Shown here: positions 32,747 to 44,724 of the stretch, piece by piece
How positions within the stretch are numbered: the first letter of the stretch is position 1
How the letters are laid out: each line of letters begins with the position of its first letter
NCBI GenBank assembly: GCA_018902385.1
Contig: JABSSW010000026.1
Location: forward strand, 496,001-560,000
DNA length: 64,000 nucleotides
From: Physcia stellaris
Lineage: Eukaryota > Ascomycota > Lecanoromycetes > Caliciales > Physciaceae
Direction of reading: 5' to 3'
The notes under the pieces: model-generated
Seen by the model: only the letters and a program-made list of their open reading frames with translations
The model's database searches: none
Told to the model about the DNA's origin: nothing
Translations under genes and position numbers: made by a program

Positions 32747-35700
32747 TTAATTGATTTTCGATTTTTTCAGTCTCAATTGTTTCACGAATTTCTTGAACTT
32801 ATTTTTTGACAATGACTTAATCAGATCATCGATTATCATGTTTGCACTTGAAACGTAATTCAATTGAATCAAATTTTTCTGATGCAAATTTCTGATATTG
32901 TGATAAATCACATCAATGTGTTTTGATCGTTCATGAATATGTGCGTCTTTGATCAACAGATTAACGATTTGATTATTTCTCAAAATTGTATTGATGAGCA
33001 AATTTCATGCTTATCGTTCTGAATGATTGTTATTTGATTCAATTCGATTTCAAGATATTTGATGAAATTCAAATCACGAAAAACTGTGTTATTCATAGTT
33101 TTTCTTTAGCGCATGTCGATAAAATCATATACTCGATTTCAATGATTGAAATAATAATCGATTTCTGTTTACGACTCATTCACGATATTGATTTCTCAGC
33201 GAACATGTAAACGTATTCGAAAATCGACTTTCTGTTTAATTTATCGATTGCGTAATCAAAATCCGAATAAATTTTGACTCTGAAATTTTCATTGTTGTTC
33301 AATTTCAAATCGTATACAAGATTTAAATCGATGATCGATCGAATATAACGAAGCAAAATTTTCATTGCTCTATCGTGATGTTTCGCAAAATCATTGAAAT
33401 ATTGATTTAATCGCTCTAATGCGAAGACGATATTTGAACGAGTGTGTATGACAACATACATGAGTTTTTCAATTTTGTGTTGATAGTTTTTGAATCAATT
33501 CGCTCGTCGTTCGATTCAGCTGATCTGAGTGAATCGTAATCGTTCATGAATAGTTTCGTACGTTCGTGTTTATCGATATTCATATGCAATTTATTCAATA
33601 TCTCGCTCAAATAATGAATTTGATTCAATCGAATAATTCGTCTTTTACGATCGCGAATGATTTTAATGTCAAGAATTTTTTTCATTTCTTTCAGATTCTT
33701 GATTTTGAATATCTTTTTGAATTCATTTTTGAATCAGTTGACTTGCTTTTTGAATTTGACGACAACAAAAATGTCGTTCACGTAAAGAAACAATATGATT
33801 TTTCGTTTTTTATGACGAAACATGCAAAAGTCAATCGAAATCTGTTCGAAATTCAATTTATGCAATTCTTTTACGCAACGTTCGTGTCAATTTCTAATCG
33901 TTTGTTTCAATTCATAAAAATTTCGACGAATCAAAAATGTTTGTTCGAAAGATAAATTCACGTCGAGTGACGATTTCATGTAAATTATCTTTTTTAGAAA
34001 TGATTTCGTGAAAACATTGTTGACGTTCATTTGATGACATTCGAGATTTTTCAACGCGACGATGACAAAAAACAAACGAAAAATATCGAATTTGACAATT
34101 GAAACAAAAATATCTGTATAATCTATTTCATATATTTGCGAAAAGTCTTTTGTAACGAATTTGATTTTCAATTTATTCAACGTATCATTCACATGCATTT
34201 TGACTTTGAACATTCATTTACTAGTGACGATATTGACGTTTTTCGATGAAATGACGACGTTTCAAATTTCATTAACTATTAACGTCGTCAATTCGATTTG
34301 AATAGTCTCGAGTCAAAGTTTATCTCAAATAAAATCATTGACAATTTTCTGATAGTTCTCGAGCACAAATATGACTAGCTTTTCAACGAATTGTCGTTCT
34401 ATTTTTTTTGTTGTTGCAAATAGAGTTCATTCATCGTGCTCGCACGTATCAAAATTCTCGATTAGAAAAATCATCATGACGCGTGCAATCTTGCTGCGAT
34501 GTTCATTTCGTTTTTTCTCGTTCGTGATATTTCGTTTACGTTTAGAAATTGTCACGTGAAGAAATTGCTGCATCATGCGTGAAAATTTCGTGAGAAATGC
34601 TAATTTAGCACGCGTTTGAATTGTCGATTTCGTCGTAAATTCGTTGATTTCATTTTTTTCATTTGATGTATCGATAAATTTATCGTTTTTCTTCATGTGC
34701 ATTGACTGAATTTTTTTTTGTTTTTCGAAATCATAGACGCAATAAAGATCAAAGATTTCGCAAAAATTGATGCAACAAAAACGAATGCAAACGTCGATGT
34801 CATCGAAACGACTGCAAATGCAAAAACTACTTTGCGTGATTTTTCGACAAATCGTTTTTCAAATAATTCGTTCATTGTAATCGTGAACAAATTCAATGAT
34901 TCACTTTTTCATTTTTCGTTTTCAAAGAACATTATTTTGTGATGTTTAATGACATCGCGACGATCAAAAATTCATATTTTGTATTGAATGATGATGTTTT
35001 CGTCATAATTCATGAACACATCTGATTTTTTTGTATTGACGAATTTATTTTTTCTATTTTTTTCAAACAATGATTTGATATCAACGAGCGAATAACATTT
35101 GCATTTTCAAACGCGTATGTGATTTATCGACGATTTAATATCTGTTCAAATTTCAATAAAATTTGTTGAATTGTCGTCGATTATTGATTTCGTGTTCATA
35201 CGATTGCGAACATATACATTTGTTTTTTCTGCTTCAAATCAAAATTCTATAAACAGTTTTGCATCTTGAGTCATTGCTCGAATTTGATTTTCGAACGTTT
35301 TTATGACACGCTCTATTACATCGTTCTGAATGAAATTATACGAAACGATGTACTGTGAAACAATGTCGATAAATTCGCATCAAAAATCGAGTATGAATTT
35401 AATTTTTTGACGTTGTCACAACGTATTGTCTGTAGTTTTCGTTGAGTTTCTAGTTTCATTTTCAATTTTCATTTGTTGAGAATTTCAAAAGCATCGACTC
35501 GTTTGCGAAAAATAAAATTCACGTTCGTCGAGAGTGATTATTCACGATTTCTAAAAAGTATTCGTAATCGAGTCTTGAAGCAAATAAAAATTCGCAAATA
35601 TCAATAAACATCAATTTCAATATATGAATTTTGCGTTCGACTAGACGACGATTATGTGCATTAATTATTTTCGTAATCGCACATATTTTACATGAATCGT

Positions 35701-37066
35701 TGCGATTCTCGACGATGAAAATCGATTTGCGTAAAGTTGTGATCTTGTGCAAATCTCGAAATTTTGCAGATTTCATATGATCAAAACGTCGATGTCATAA
35801 TTCGTATAAATCACGTCTTTTTTGATCAACATTTGAATCAATATTTGAATCAACATTTGAATCAATATTTGAGTCAACATTCGATGATTGAAAATCGATT
35901 TCGATATCATTTCGAGAATCAGTATCTGCATCGAACAAAATTTCGTTCGAGTTCACGATTGTTGACATTGCAATGAAACAAACAAAATTTTAAAAATTCA
36001 ATTGCAAACATCGTGTTGCTCGCTAACAATGCGTATTTTTTAAATTTTGATGTGATTTTGTTTATTATGTAAACATTTTTTTGAGCGAATGCTCGAAATA
36101 TTTCAACGTTTTGTTTATTGCGCATGAACAAATTATCGTCATTGAAATTTTTTATCAAATTTTTTTTGATAAAGTGTTTGTCGAATAAAAAATTGACGTC
36201 GAAATCAAATACATAAAACATTTTCGTTAACGTGTTTTCATCATTTTTGACGCGTATCGTCATTGAATCACATTGATTTGAATACAATTTTTTTTTTTCG
36301 ATTTTGATCGTGCGTCTTTTAATCGATTTGAAAAATTCATTAAAAAGTCGAAAATCGTCAATCATGTGTGACGAAACGTCGATATTTGCAATTCATACGA
36401 ATTTGAAAAGTTTATTGATCAATTCTTTTGACAGAACGACGATTTTTTTCATATCGTTTTCATTGTTTGAATCGATGTCGATGTCGAAGCTGAAATTGCT
36501 GTTAGACGAAAAAAGTCTGCGACGTTGTACGCTTTATGTTTTTTGTTTTTTTTTTTATTTTTGATTGTGAGCAATTTCTTGATTTGTTGTTTCTTTGTTC
36601 ATTTTTTTAGTGTTTTCAAAAAATTGCATTCGACGATTCTGTGTGAATCGTCACAAAAAAAACAATTTTTAATTTTTTTCGTCATGATTTTGAAACGACG
36701 ACGAAAACTTTCATCAAAATTAAAAAATCGTCGTTGAAATATGCGATACGATTGACGACGATTGTTTTTGATCATCAACGTCGATTCGACGATCTTGTTC
36801 GCAATGAATTGTGTTTTTTTTTTTTGCAATTTTTGAATAAATTTATCGACATCGAAATTGTTTTGTGCGTCGATTGCATCACGAATGACATCGTATTCGA
36901 CAAACAAAAATGCTAAAAATGTTTGAAAACGACGTTTTGATTTGAACAAATTCATCATGTTTGATTGCATGTTTGCAACTTTGCGATTTTTTTTGATGAT
37001 ATCGATATAGACGATTTCAATGATCACGTCTGAAAATTTTTTGTAATTCATGAATTTTTGCAACAA
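32747..37066 (-). pseudogene. Copia gag-pol remnants
   Basis: Recognisable minus-strand segments: gag with a zinc knuckle CFFCDDSHRIVEC (36599-37066), protease to gag-pre-integrase (35919-36365, KKLYSNQCDSMTIRV then MRNKQNVEIFRA), the integrase start (35519-35776, CKICAITK then FIDICEFL), reverse transcriptase (33887-34213, KFVTKDFSQIYEIDYTDIF) and RNase H (33180-33461 and 32747-33001). Family and order are clear; the sequence is a fossil with very many breaks. Confidence 0.85.
35817..35890. repeat. 15-bp minisatellite in the Copia element
   Basis: About four to five copies of a unit like TTTGAATCAACAT/TTTGAATCAATAT in tandem, between the integrase and protease parts. On the minus strand one frame reads a repeated Asn-Val/Ile-Asp-Ser unit. 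Confidence 0.6.
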
Positions 37067-37680
37067 CTGTCGTTCAATTGTAACAAATTTTTGTTTGTAT
37101 TTGTTGACAAAAATTTTTCAAATTTTTCTGACAATTTTCAATTTCGTCATCAATTTTTGATCATCGTCATCGATACATTCGATGAGTTGATATTGTGCTT
37201 TTGCGTCGAATTTTTTTTCAATATTTTTATCATCAAAATTCAAATCGACATTTCATTTTGATTTTCGAATGTCATTCGACAACAATTTCGACACATAATT
37301 TGAATCGACGATCATTCAAATTTTTTCGTCGATAAATCATTGTTTCATTAACTTGAATCATTTCTCGCAATTTTGACGAGTGAGAATATCGCAAACTCGA
37401 CGCGCGTTGAATTTGTTGAATTCGAAATCGTTCATGATGCGTGATATGATATGTAAATGTGTAAATTTTTTTTATTTGTTGTATTGCGTGAAGCATTTTC
37501 ACAGTCGTTCGTTCATTCGTTGAATTGATGATCGAATTCGAATATGTAAAACATTTTTACAACTTTGACGCGATCGAATCGATTTAAACATTTTCACTGC
37601 TGTTTGATTCTCGTGATTTCGTGATCGAGCGATTGACGTTGACAATCACAAAAACTTATGTTAATTCGAATCTCATAATC

Positions 37681-37876
37681 TATTGAACGAATGTGAATGA
37701 CTGTCATTGCATTGCATGCAATATTATCGAAATTACGTACAAAAGTAAATACAATTTGATTGCGCAAATGTTTTTAATAATGATCGATTTTGACACGTTT
37801 CGTTTAATCGATCAATCAGAAGTTCTGATTCTATTCGTGCTCATATTTCAATCTTTTGTCATCGTACTTTTCAACA
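37681..37876 (-). repeat. Copia 5' LTR
   Basis: 196 bp, minus-strand start TGTTGAAAAGTACGATGACA. Followed on the plus strand by GTTTT, the proposed target duplication. Confidence 0.8.
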
Positions 37877-38720
37877 GTTTTGAAATTTGCAAATTTCATA
37901 AAAATAAAATTGACGTTGTTGATTCGTGAAATAAATATTTTTTGTTTTTTGTTTTTTTGTTCGTTTCAATGAAATATACATGCATTATCGATTGAACATT
38001 TGCAATCATATTCGATTTTTGTATTTTCAATTTGTTTGAAAATTTGACGATAAAAAAATGAATTTTTTTGATAATTTCAATGCAAAAAACAAACGTATTC
38101 GATATCACAACGACATTGCGAATTATTTTCGAAATTTTGAACGATGTTGAAAACGACATTAAATATTCGAATGTTGTTTTTTGATTGATCATTTCATCGA
38201 AATGAAAAATCACATGATTCGATATTTGCATTGATGTAATCGACGCATAAATCAACGAATTGATATAACGTTTTTTTGAAAATGTTGTAATGTTTTTTTT
38301 GAATTTCACACGTGAATTTTTTTTAAAATCGTCAACAAAATTTATTGAAAATTCTCATAATCATTTGATTCGATAATTTCATTTTTCGTATTTGATTTCG
38401 ATGCATCGTATTCATTCGAATTTAATTTCTCGTCGATATTCATATTCATAACACGTTGCATCGTTGATTTGAATTTCTTGATCGTGTTTTTGAAAATTTT
38501 CTTTTTGATCGTTTTGTAATGTTGCTTTTTTGCATGATTCGAAAAATTTTTCATGTGTTGTTCAATTAATTTCGAAACATTGATCAACTTTGTTGTTTTG
38601 TTCGTAATTTTGTCATCAATGATGATTTTTTTTTTGTATATTTATCATGATTGAAATCGAATGCAATCATGAAAATTTTAACAACAATTGAATTTTATTA
38701 TGATTCGAATTGACGAAAAT

Positions 38721-40728
38721 TCAAATTTTTCGAATGATTTTCTCGACGTGAACGTGAAAAATGACGAAATAATGAAATTTGTGATAATTATCATTGATCA
38801 CGATCATTCGAATATTTCGAGAATCGATTTTGATGACAAAATACATTTTTAAATCTAAATCATTCATCAATTTTTGATTGATTATGATCAAATTCGATTT
38901 TTGATTTGTTTTGATCATATCGAATGATATTTCAATGATTAAAAAGTTTTTTTTGTCAAATTTGTTGCAATTAATGAACACGTAAAAAACATTGAATGAT
39001 TTATTGATTGTTCGCAAATATTTTTTAATAATTCATTTGTTGTTTTTATTTTCATCGATTTCGACGAAATTCGTGTTGACGATTTGAATATTTGCGATTT
39101 AAATGATTTTTGCTTTTTTCGTGCGTGATTTTCGAAAAACGATAATAAAACGTTTTGATTCGTCACGAAAATAAAATGAAAATTGATACAAATGCATGAC
39201 AAATAAAATAATTATGTTGTTCATGAAAATGTTTTTTACATTGATTTTTGATTTTTTTTTCATTTTCGAAATCGATTTCATCATTTTTTTGATTTTTTTT
39301 TTTTTTTTTTTTTTTGAATCGATCGACGAAAAAATCGACAATACGTTTTTGTTGAATGTTTTCATCAATATTTGAATTGTTGTTGTTTTTTTTTGACGTT
39401 TTCGTGTTTTCATAACGTTGAATAACACGATCGAATCATCGAATTTTTCGTGAAATAAAATGACGAAATTAATCTTGTTAATTTCGCGAAATGTGATAAT
39501 TTTTTTTTCAAAATCATCGAAATCAAACATTGCAAATAAACGTTTTGAATCAAACATTTCAAAAACATATTTCAATGAATTGCAATTAGAATCGTGTTTC
39601 GTTTTACATTGTTTGAGTTGAAACATACGATCAATATGTTTTAATAAAACAATAAATGTTGATGCAAATGTTGCAATTTCAAAATGAAAATCACGATTAT
39701 AAATCTCGTTGTAATACGTGATTTGATTTATTGCAAATTTCGAAAATTATTAAATCGCGTTTTCGTTGTTGATTGATAATCATGTTCGATGTTTTGTTGT
39801 TTTTGAAACAATCGAATTGTACGATGTTTGAAATTGTTGTTGTGAAATATGAAGTTTTCTAAATTGCAAATATGACGAGTTACGAAATGTTGAAAAATTA
39901 TAATTTGTTGTTTTTCAAATAAAACGTCGTTTTGCATAAATTATTTGTTGATGAATCGAGCAATCGCATTGATTTTCATGATAATCAAATAAATCGCATT
40001 TGAAACATCAATGATCGTGTTTCGAATAATTGTATATTTGAATTTCATTGAACAATGAATTCGAATGTTGATATTTACGTGTTTCGAAATTTCGATTTTT
40101 TTGCGCACGTTGCTCGTCGATTCATTTTTTCGATTGATATGTATTCGAAATTGAAACAAAATGTGTGAATTGATTATGTTTTTGTTCGAATCGAAAATTT
40201 TGTGAAAAATTTTTTTGTTGATGTCGAATCAACGAATTTGTTACAAAATCATTGATTATATTTTGAATGCGATCATTATTTCGAATACGTTTGAAATTCG
40301 TAAAACGATTATTCGAAAAAATAAATTCGATAACATATTTCAATATGATCATTTGCGATTGTAAAATTTGAATCGATGTATTCGAATTGTAATTTTCGAT
40401 TTTGATGATCATGAATTTTTTATCGAAAAATGTTAATTTCTCGTTGCGTTTCTTTTCAATCTTTTTAATTTGATATTTTTTTTGACGTTTTTGAATTCGA
40501 AAATTTTTTTTGTCGACGTGCAAATTTTATAGAAATTACGAATTTCAATGTTTTCGTTATGTTTGACGTAAATTTTTGTTTGCAATTTCTCGTCACGTAT
40601 GTTTTTGATGTAATACGCGATAATATTTTTGAAAAAAATTTCAGAATATTCAACGATTCGACGATCGAAAGATTTTTGTCGTCGAATTTTTTGAACAATT
40701 CGATCGTGCGTTTATAATAATTTCTCAA
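38721..40728 (-). pseudogene. Gypsy gag and protease remnants
   Basis: At 40465-40728 a gag-like stretch (YYKRTIELFKKFDDKNLSIV) is seen, and at 38721-39017 a retropepsin-like stretch (FLIIEISFDMIKTNQKSNLI, then NDLDLKM) resembling the protease region of fungal Gypsy polyproteins. The basic, coiled region at 39099-39626 lies between them. Fossil, heavily broken; the gag call is weaker than the protease call. Confidence 0.5.
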
Positions 40729-41883
40729 CGTTTCGTTTTTTTTTTGTCAATCGATTGAAATTTCAAATTATAATCGTGTTCGCGTTTTGTTTTCGTTGTG
40801 TTTTTTTTATTTTTGTCGAAATATTCGTAATCAATAAAACGAATAAATTCGATTTTATCGATCTCGATGAAATTTTTTTGACGACGATATTTTTGACATC
40901 GTTATTCGTATTTATTCATTTTTTGCATCGTTTTCGAACAATGTTCAAATTGTTTCGATTCATTTTTTGTTCGAGAAATTTTCAAAAACTCGTTTTTGAG
41001 TTTCGTAATTCAACGTTTTTCATTTTTTTCTCGTCAAAAATGATATATTTGAATTTGATCGACATGATTGTTATATTGTTTTTGACGAATTTTGAAAACG
41101 TAAATTGCGAAAAAGTAAAAATAAAATTTGAATTATTGATAAATATGATATGAAAATCGTTAAATTTGATTGTGAATTGATTTGAATTTTGTTTTTCGTT
41201 TTCGTTTGAATGATAAAATATATCGTATGTCTTCGATCACAAATCACACTTGATACAATGAAATCGTTGATTGATATCGACTTCGTACGATTTTCGATGA
41301 TCGCAATCCGGACAATGAGCGTGTAAACACAGAGACAAATTGACTGAAAATCAGATAATATCTGATGCAAATATCGAAGTGCTAAATGATCTGAAAAATA
41401 TGAAATGCTGAAATTCTGATTTCGAATGCCTGATAATGTTTAACATTTCAATCGAATGATTTTGCGTTTTTGTTGTTTTATAATTTTAATTTTATTTGAT
41501 GTCTAATATGCGCTTGATTTTTGATTTCTATAATAATTGATTTACACTGTTTGATAGTGTAATATTGAATTTTCTCGATAATTTTGATTTGAATTGAGTG
41601 TTGAATTTTAAACTCGTTATGTTCGTTTCGATATTTTTTTCGAATAACAGTTTGAATGTTTTAGTACGTTGTTTGAAACAACGCATTTTTATGATTTTGT
41701 ATAATGTTGTAATTCGATATTTCTATTCGCTATGTGTTTTGAATGTTTGATATTGATTTTTGATACTCAATGAAAAATGATTGTTGTATTGTAATATGAT
41801 CGATTTTGCTGTTTCGATTGAAAAACTAAAAAAACGTTCAACGAAAATTTCTTTTAACAGTTTTTTTTCTCAGAATGATCATC

Positions 41884-42106
41884 AGAAAATGAAATTTCTA
41901 GCAATACGTAAAAATTGTAAAATAAATCACTAATAAAAAATTTAATATGAATCTGATCAAATGATTTTGAAAATGCTTGTTATGATTTATTTGCAAATGT
42001 GTTACGAGCGAATTTCTAGTAGATTTATTGTCAAGCAATTAAGATGCGTCACGTGACGTCTCGCTTATTGATCAATTATCAGTTTCTTGATTCGTTCTTC
42101 CTAACA
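41884..42106 (-). repeat. Gypsy 5' LTR (right copy)
   Basis: 223 bp, matching 26179-26401 without indels. Its minus-strand start is TGTTAGGAAG. The outer part near 42106 keeps GC, while the inner part is AT-shifted. It is followed by the CTAAA target duplication at 42107-42111. Confidence 0.85.
42047..42058. promoter_or_regulatory. 12-bp palindrome in LTR, right copy
   Basis: The same CGTCACGTGACG as at 26342-26353. Its position in the LTR is compatible with a promoter or enhancer site of the element; binding is inference. Confidence 0.45.
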
Positions 42107-42111
42107 CTAAA

Positions 42112-42943
42112 GATATTTTTAGACTAGAGAAGCTTGGCAGTATCTCGGCCCGATGTTCTGCCGTAAGAATAGTTCAGAGTCGCGACTCGCATTATTGCCG
42201 AATTTGTCCAAATGGCTAGAATCTCCAGCACTATCATTGTTGCTCGAGCAATATTTCTTGCTGACGCGATGGTCCTTTTCTTCCATGTTGACTTGGACTT
42301 TTTTGAAGTCGTGTCCGTTGGATCCTCACATTGTTTGCAATGGTCTGGAAGTGCAGGTCCCACCTCCCTGTTTCAGGTTGCCGCCCTTCGCATTGACCAA
42401 ACCCATAAGATCTGCGCATTAATCTCCATCAATGCGATTCACCGGCGTTTACTGTCTCAGACACTTAGTAATCGCAGCTTCCAAAACTTGTACTCCCATC
42501 CGAGCTCGAATCGGGGCTCCCGGAGGACGGGCCCTTGGCGCGTAGGTCGCGCCCTTGGGCCGACAGTGACCGTGGGACGATAATGCGAAGCTCTGGCAAG
42601 CTTCCGGCTGGTCGTCGAATCTGTCTCATCGTACTGTAGGCTTTGTGAGGTGGTACTCTTCATTTCCTTGAAGCGTCGTTGAGAGTGGAGCTTGGCGCGT
42701 AGGTGGGAGGAGAGAGGAGAGGGTCGAAGAGTATCTATATCTACAGCGCCCAGCACGGTGGTATAGCTCTCTTCTGTCAACAGTCCAAACAAAACCTCAT
42801 AAGGCAGCTTGTCGTTCTTTAAGGAGTAGATCTCCCAAGTCACTCATTCCACCATCCACTAGCTGATTCTGCATCCACTTCCTGAAAGTCAACTACTCTA
42901 CAGCACCATCTACCTGACTCTTTCCCACTACCAAAGATCGAAG
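42112..42943. other. Spacer between LTR island and lectin-like gene
   Basis: GC content returns to normal directly after the target duplication. Overlapping frames exist on both strands (42124-42583; a minus frame at 42457-42843 without an ATG), but none has a recognised domain. It contains the promoter of the gene at 42944. Confidence 0.4.
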
Positions 42944-43756
42944 ATGTACTTCTCCCAAATCACCGCTCTTATTCTCACCCTCTCTACCCTAACAACCTCC
43001 CTTCCCACCCCCGACCTCGTCTCCTCGTCAATCTCCCTCCCACACACCCTCCGCTCCTCAATTGCCCAGCCCAATCCCCTCTATCCTCGCAACGATACAG
43101 GCGTAATCGACGTCGCACGCGCAGGCGGCGTCCTTAACTCCGCCGCAGCAGCCGAAGCCAATATCCGTGACGATACCGCCACCCGCGCCTTTTCCTCAGC
43201 TAGCATCAAATCCTCCGACGGCCAATGTCTTTTCGTTGACCCCACGGCGGGTGACTTCCGTGAGAACTTGATACCGGTTACATTGAAGGCTTGTGACGGT
43301 AGCACGGAGCAGCAGTTTGATCTCATTACGAAGGGAAAGCATAATCAGGAAGAGGGGAGTGTGTTGGTTGTCAGCGCCGCGGTATGTTCTGCTCTTTACC
43401 TCTTCAATATTGGAGATAATGACAGCTGATATGATTCATATGTAGACTCAAGGATGCTTGAATTTTGATCCTAGACGCGCGGCGGGTGACCAGGTTATCA
43501 TTTTCTCATGCGGTGGGAGGGCTGACGGAGGTAAGCCACCTCTACCATCACAACGGTTCCCCATTATTCAGCCGCTGATGATACAACAGAGGGTCAGCAG
43601 ACCGACTCTCAACTTTTCGCTTTCAAGGCTGGAGAAACAACCCTCCCGCTATCTCTGACAAATGGTGGAGACTCGACCTGTCTAATTCCAGATGGTGGGA
43701 AGCTTGGCTCGGCAACATGCAATGGCGATGCTAGTCAACAGTTTACTATTGGTTGA
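42944..43756 (+). CDS. Secreted R-type (beta-trefoil) lectin-like protein
   Basis: The start at 42944 gives MYFSQITALILTLSTLTTSL, a signal peptide. Introns are 43382-43445 (GTATGT donor, TGTAG acceptor) and 43531-43589 (GTAAGC donor, ACAACAG acceptor). Exons of 438, 85 and 167 bases give 229 residues. The mature part has beta-trefoil repeats with QxF/QxW-like ends: SSDGQCLFVDPTAGDFRENL then STEQQFDLI; TQGCLNFDPRRAAGDQVIIF then DSQLFAFKAG; GGDSTCLIPDGGKLGSATCN then ASQQFTIG. Such folds bind sugars and are common in fungal secreted proteins. There is no second, catalytic domain, so it is a lectin-like protein rather than an enzyme. It is the first host gene beyond the repeat island. Confidence 0.8.
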
Positions 43757-44529
43757 GAGCCGGTTCTCCCATGGATTCACCAAGCAGAGATCTCTCCCAG
43801 ATGTCGTGGCCTTCAGAGCCTTTGCCTTAAATTCTTGCTTGATGATACTTTACCTAGGGGTTTTGTTTCAGACGGCGCAGGGATATACATGATTCAATAG
43901 ATGGCATATATTATGGTATCATAGTATGCTGAAAGGACATAGATATCTACACTTCAGCGGTACACTTTACCCCTACCTCTGCTAGCCTTGCGGCCTGCGA
44001 AATAGTCTCGAAGTACCGCCAGCATAGAGCATACCTGAGCCAGTGCATCTACCATCTGTGTCCTCACTAGATTCATCTCCACCCATTTCCCCATTACCTC
44101 CTATTTCCCTTCGCCTCTTCTCTTTTCACCTTTCCCCAGCACCCTCGTCCATTGACGTCAACTCCAATGTCTTTTCAGTGAAAATGACATGCCTTGCCGC
44201 ACATATCATTCTTGTTCGTGGCATGCTACTGTTACTATGCATCACCGGAAGCTTAATCACGTGACTATCACATGCTCCTTGGCGAGTTACCTCCTACGTC
44301 ATCAAGCACCACAAAAGGACTTCACGTGATATTCGTGTGCAGCACGGATCCTTTAGTTCTTTCATCGCGAATCAAGAGCGTACGCCTTGATCAATAAAGT
44401 CTAGGGCCCCATAGAGGCATGCAGGCATCTGTACTGACGACACCTGGACTGGAAACCCTTTCTATCGCTGGTGCCCCGCTGAATTGGGCAGAGCAACCAT
44501 ATCGCTGCTTCTAAAAGCCCATACCTGGG
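43757..44529. other. Spacer, nothing certain
   Basis: About 770 bases with short unsupported frames (for example 44043-44264). No repeat or gene was recognised before the TIR repeat. Confidence 0.4.
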
Positions 44530-44680
44530 AAGATTAAGATACCCCTGGGCTGGCACTTCAGAATTTGTGCCTTGGGGCTTTTGACACCGGAACGCTCTTG
44601 GGGTAGTTCCCGGCTCTGCTCCGGCTCGACGTCAACTGAGTACCACCTAGAATCGAAATGCCACACTGGTGTATGTAAAT
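44530..44680. repeat. TIR repeat family, copy 2 (reverse orientation, diverged)
   Basis: Read in reverse complement, it follows the 21180-21333 repeat: CACCAGTGTGGCATTTCGA near one end, AGAGCGTTCCGGTG in the centre, GAAGTGCCA near the other. Identity is moderate, so edges are approximate. Confidence 0.45.
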
Positions 44681-44724
44681 CTGTCTAGGGATTTTCCGAA
44701 CTCCAAAGGGGAAATACACGAAAC

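Larger units (their letters stand above)
32012..37876 (-). mobile_element. Fossil Ty1/Copia LTR retrotransposon nested in the Gypsy element
   Basis: Two LTRs of 196 bp (32012-32207 and 37681-37876) are flanked by an exact GTTTT duplication (32007-32011 and 37877-37881). On the minus strand the order is gag with a CCHC knuckle, protease/gag-pre-integrase, integrase, reverse transcriptase and RNase H, which is the Copia order. It lies between the protease and reverse-transcriptase parts of the Gypsy element, so it inserted later. The LTRs differ at about nine sites, all transitions. Total length is 5.87 kb. It looks full length in layout but is thoroughly broken by hypermutation. Confidence 0.88.
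26179..42106 (-). mobile_element. Fossil Ty3/Gypsy LTR retrotransposon carrying two nested insertions
   Basis: The element runs on the minus strand. It is bounded by two 223-bp LTRs (26179-26401 and 41884-42106) of equal length and flanked by an exact CTAAA duplication. Recognisable parts in minus-strand order are a gag-like region, a retropepsin-like segment, reverse transcriptase, RNase H and integrase. This is the Gypsy order. It is interrupted by a Copia element (32012-37876) and a small non-autonomous LTR element (27189-29128); without them it would be about 8.1 kb. It is thoroughly broken by RIP-like hypermutation, with breaks too many to count. The LTRs differ at about 34 of 223 sites, all transitions, so divergence reflects hypermutation more than age. 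It is the oldest of the three insertions. Confidence 0.9.

Noticed and set aside
26402-41883. Long open frames on the plus strand of the AT-rich island (for example 28603-28929, 40755-41153)
   Set aside because: They arise from AT-rich composition; none has a domain, and the true coding remnants are on the minus strand.
26402-41883. Reading the island as a centromere or mitochondrial insertion
   Set aside because: LTR ends, target duplications and gag-pol remnants explain it as nested LTR elements; no mitochondrial gene is present.
42457-42843. Minus-strand gene upstream of the lectin-like gene
   Set aside because: The frame starts with GTG, has no ATG near the start and no recognised domain.
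42944-43756. Lectin-like gene as a two-chain ricin-type toxin
   Set aside because: Only a beta-trefoil sugar-binding type domain is present; there is no catalytic N-glycosidase domain.
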